Source: Desulfobacteraceae bacterium (lineage in GTDB: Bacteria; Desulfobacterota; DSM-4660; Desulfatiglandales; Desulfatiglandaceae). Taken from it: a DNA stretch of 6,648 bases. The notes under the pieces were generated by a model that had not been told where the DNA came from, ran no database searches, and saw only the letters and a program-made list of their open reading frames with translations. The DNA is taken from positions 1-6,648 of the forward strand of contig JAUUVE010000116.1 in the NCBI GenBank assembly GCA_030589715.1, given 5' to 3'. Within the stretch, counting starts at the first letter, position 1. Every line of letters begins with the position of its first letter. Shown here piece by piece: positions 5,452-6,648 of the stretch. Position numbers and translations under genes: made by a program.

Positions 5452-6648
5452 TTATTCAACAAAATCTTCCAAACCGACCTCCTTGAGTTTGGCCATGGTC
5501 GGCCTGCCTTCTTCGTCCCAGCCACGTTCCTTGTAGTAGTCCATAATGGCGTCTTCCAGCCCAACCGGAATCTTGCCTGCCGCAGGTCCCGAATCCACAG
5601 GCTCCATGAATCGTTTGGGATAGTTGAAGTCATCCTCTTTCTTCCAGCCGTACCGGATGTTCAACAGCTTCTGGAGCTGGGTGATACGGTCACCACAGAG
5701 ACGAAGGTCCTCAAGGCTCCAGTCCATGCCCGTGGCGGCGTTGATGGTATTGCAGAGGTCGGTGAGGGTGTACCCGCGGAACTCCATGAATTTACAGTGG
5801 CAGGCGGAGTTGATGACGTTGCAATAGTCATGGAACTTGGCATTACGATCAGCCGCATTTTCCCACGACCAACGCTCCTCGTTCTCAACTTCATCGATGC
5901 CCCACTCGGGCAACTTGATGTGACCCACCCAGATGTGCTGGGAATTACCCCGCTCATGGTTGGGGCCGGAGGCCACGCCGGTGCAATAGTTAAGCGCAGA
6001 TATGTACTGGGCCCGCCAGTTGTGGGCGGCAATCTCCTGGCCTTTCATCTGCACTGCCCATTCTTCAGAGCCCTGGCCTAGGCGCTCAGAGGCAATCTTG
6101 CACCCCTCACCCAGCAGGTAACCGAGCCCGTCGGCCCTCTCCCCAATCTTCCTGACCAGCTCTACCATGGCCTCGGCGTTGCCCCATGTCAGATCGAGGC
6201 CATAGGTGTCAGCCTTTGTGATGACGCCCTTTTCATAGGACTCCATGGCCCATGCAATCACCACGCCCAGCGAAATGGTATCAAGGGAATAGAGGTTGGC
6301 CAGCTCGCATGCGTAAGCCACCGCCTTCACGTCGTCTACCATTGTGTTAAATCCGACCATGGCGAAAGACTCGTACTCAGGACCTTTTCCTTTGTAGGCG
6401 TAAGGCCCTTCCTTGACTTCGCAGAGGTTGTGGCACTGGATAACACAGTACTGGCAGGGCCATGGTTTGGCATTTAGCTCCTTGGCATAGTTTGAGGCGT
6501 GATGGGTCTTTATACCGCTGGGGAAGTCGGCCAGCTGGTAGTTCTTTATGGGCAGGTTGCCCTGGGGCGCGAAAAGTTCGGTGGCCATGGCAGTACCCAC
6601 ACGCTTTATCTGGAGCCACTCTTCCTTTTCGTTGTCCATCTCGATCAG
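5452..6648 (-). CDS. Aldehyde:ferredoxin oxidoreductase family protein, 5' part cut by window edge
   Basis: AOR-family enzymes use a tungsten (or molybdenum) bis-pterin and one [4Fe-4S] cluster to interconvert aldehydes and carboxylic acids with ferredoxin, in the cytoplasm. The frame continues upstream of the internal ATG at 6639 to the window edge, so that ATG is not the start; about 398 C-terminal residues of roughly 600 or more are here. Counting from that Met: GTAMATELFAPQGNLPIKNY (15-34) matches the AOR stretch before the cluster, Cys62-x2-Cys65-x3-Cys69 supplies three cluster ligands, and Cys282 (HCKF) fits the fourth. GPEYES (86-91) and His228 correspond by position to the Glu and His near the metal. 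The tail, with the EP...GP...G segment and RGWDEEGRPT (372-381), is typical of the family. Both pterin-contact motifs are altered (NLYSLD at 115-120, NSACHC at 277-282), as is the usual RG-x-x-H segment (SGPNH). The substrate is unknown. It pairs with the MoaD-like gene 26 bases downstream. Confidence 0.93.
   Translation of the reverse strand: MIEMDNEKEEWLQIKRVGTAMATELFAPQGNLPIKNYQLADFPSGIKTHHASNYAKELNAKPWPCQYCVIQCHNLCEVKEGPYAYKGKGPEYESFAMVGFNTMVDDVKAVAYACELANLYSLDTISLGVVIAWAMESYEKGVITKADTYGLDLTWGNAEAMVELVRKIGERADGLGYLLGEGCKIASERLGQGSEEWAVQMKGQEIAAHNWRAQYISALNYCTGVASGPNHERGNSQHIWVGHIKLPEWGIDEVENEERWSWENAADRNAKFHDYCNVINSACHCKFMEFRGYTLTDLCNTINAATGMDWSLEDLRLCGDRITQLQKLLNIRYGWKKEDDFNYPKRFMEPVDSGPAAGKIPVGLEDAIMDYYKERGWDEEGRPTMAKLKEVGLEDFVE

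Noticed and set aside
5289..5633. A 114-codon minus-strand frame across the AOR / MoaD-like junction
   Set aside because: Out of frame with both real genes, low complexity and Arg/Trp rich, typical of a shadow frame.
5449..6081. A 210-codon plus-strand open frame opposite the AOR gene
   Set aside because: It lies wholly antisense to a well-supported family member, its translation has no recognisable domain, and its length follows from the codon bias of the real gene.
6637..6639. ATG near the right edge as the AOR start
   Set aside because: The frame stays open to the edge and the protein would lack the N-terminal pterin-binding domain expected of the family, so the true start is outside the window.

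Overview
The window reads as part of a bacterial chromosome. It is probably from an anaerobic, Desulfobacterota-like (deltaproteobacterial) organism, but that placement is an inference. It rests on a tungsten/molybdopterin aldehyde:ferredoxin oxidoreductase (AOR) family gene paired with a MoaD/ThiS-like gene, on a complete five-gene branched-chain amino acid type (HAAT/LIV) ABC transporter, and on an intergenic repeat whose ends resemble repeats I remember from that phylum. Every convincing gene lies on the minus strand, so transcription runs from right to left.

Right part (about 5180-6648): the C-terminal two thirds of an AOR-family oxidoreductase enters from the right edge. It is followed 26 bases later by an 81-residue ubiquitin-fold protein ending in Gly-Gly. 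A small hairpin spans that protein's stop codon and may end the unit. The pair looks like an enzyme plus a sulfur-carrier protein for making or maturing its pterin cofactor.

Middle gap (4796-5179): 384 bases without a gene. It holds an approximately 140-bp MITE-like element bounded by imperfect inverted repeats and a shared 9-bp direct repeat. Nearer the transporter lie a candidate sigma-70 type promoter and a short AT-rich palindrome.

Left part (1-4795): a transporter operon in the order LivM-like permease, LivH-like permease, LivG-like ATPase, LivF-like ATPase, then the periplasmic substrate-binding protein, which runs off the left edge. The permeases and ATPases are closely packed, and livG and livF abut with no base between stop and start. 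The binding-protein gene is set apart by 157 bases carrying a hairpin, a possible sigma-54 type promoter and a very strong ribosome binding site, which fits a need for more binding protein than membrane components.

Together the transporter would capture a small solute in the periplasm (an amino acid, a carboxylate or an aromatic acid; the family does not decide which) and import it using ATP. Whether the AOR acts on a product of that solute is not shown, because the two groups appear to be separate transcription units. I found no strong case for a wholly new system. The most notable points are the altered pterin-binding motifs in the AOR, the mobile-element-like repeat, and the layout of the binding-protein leader.
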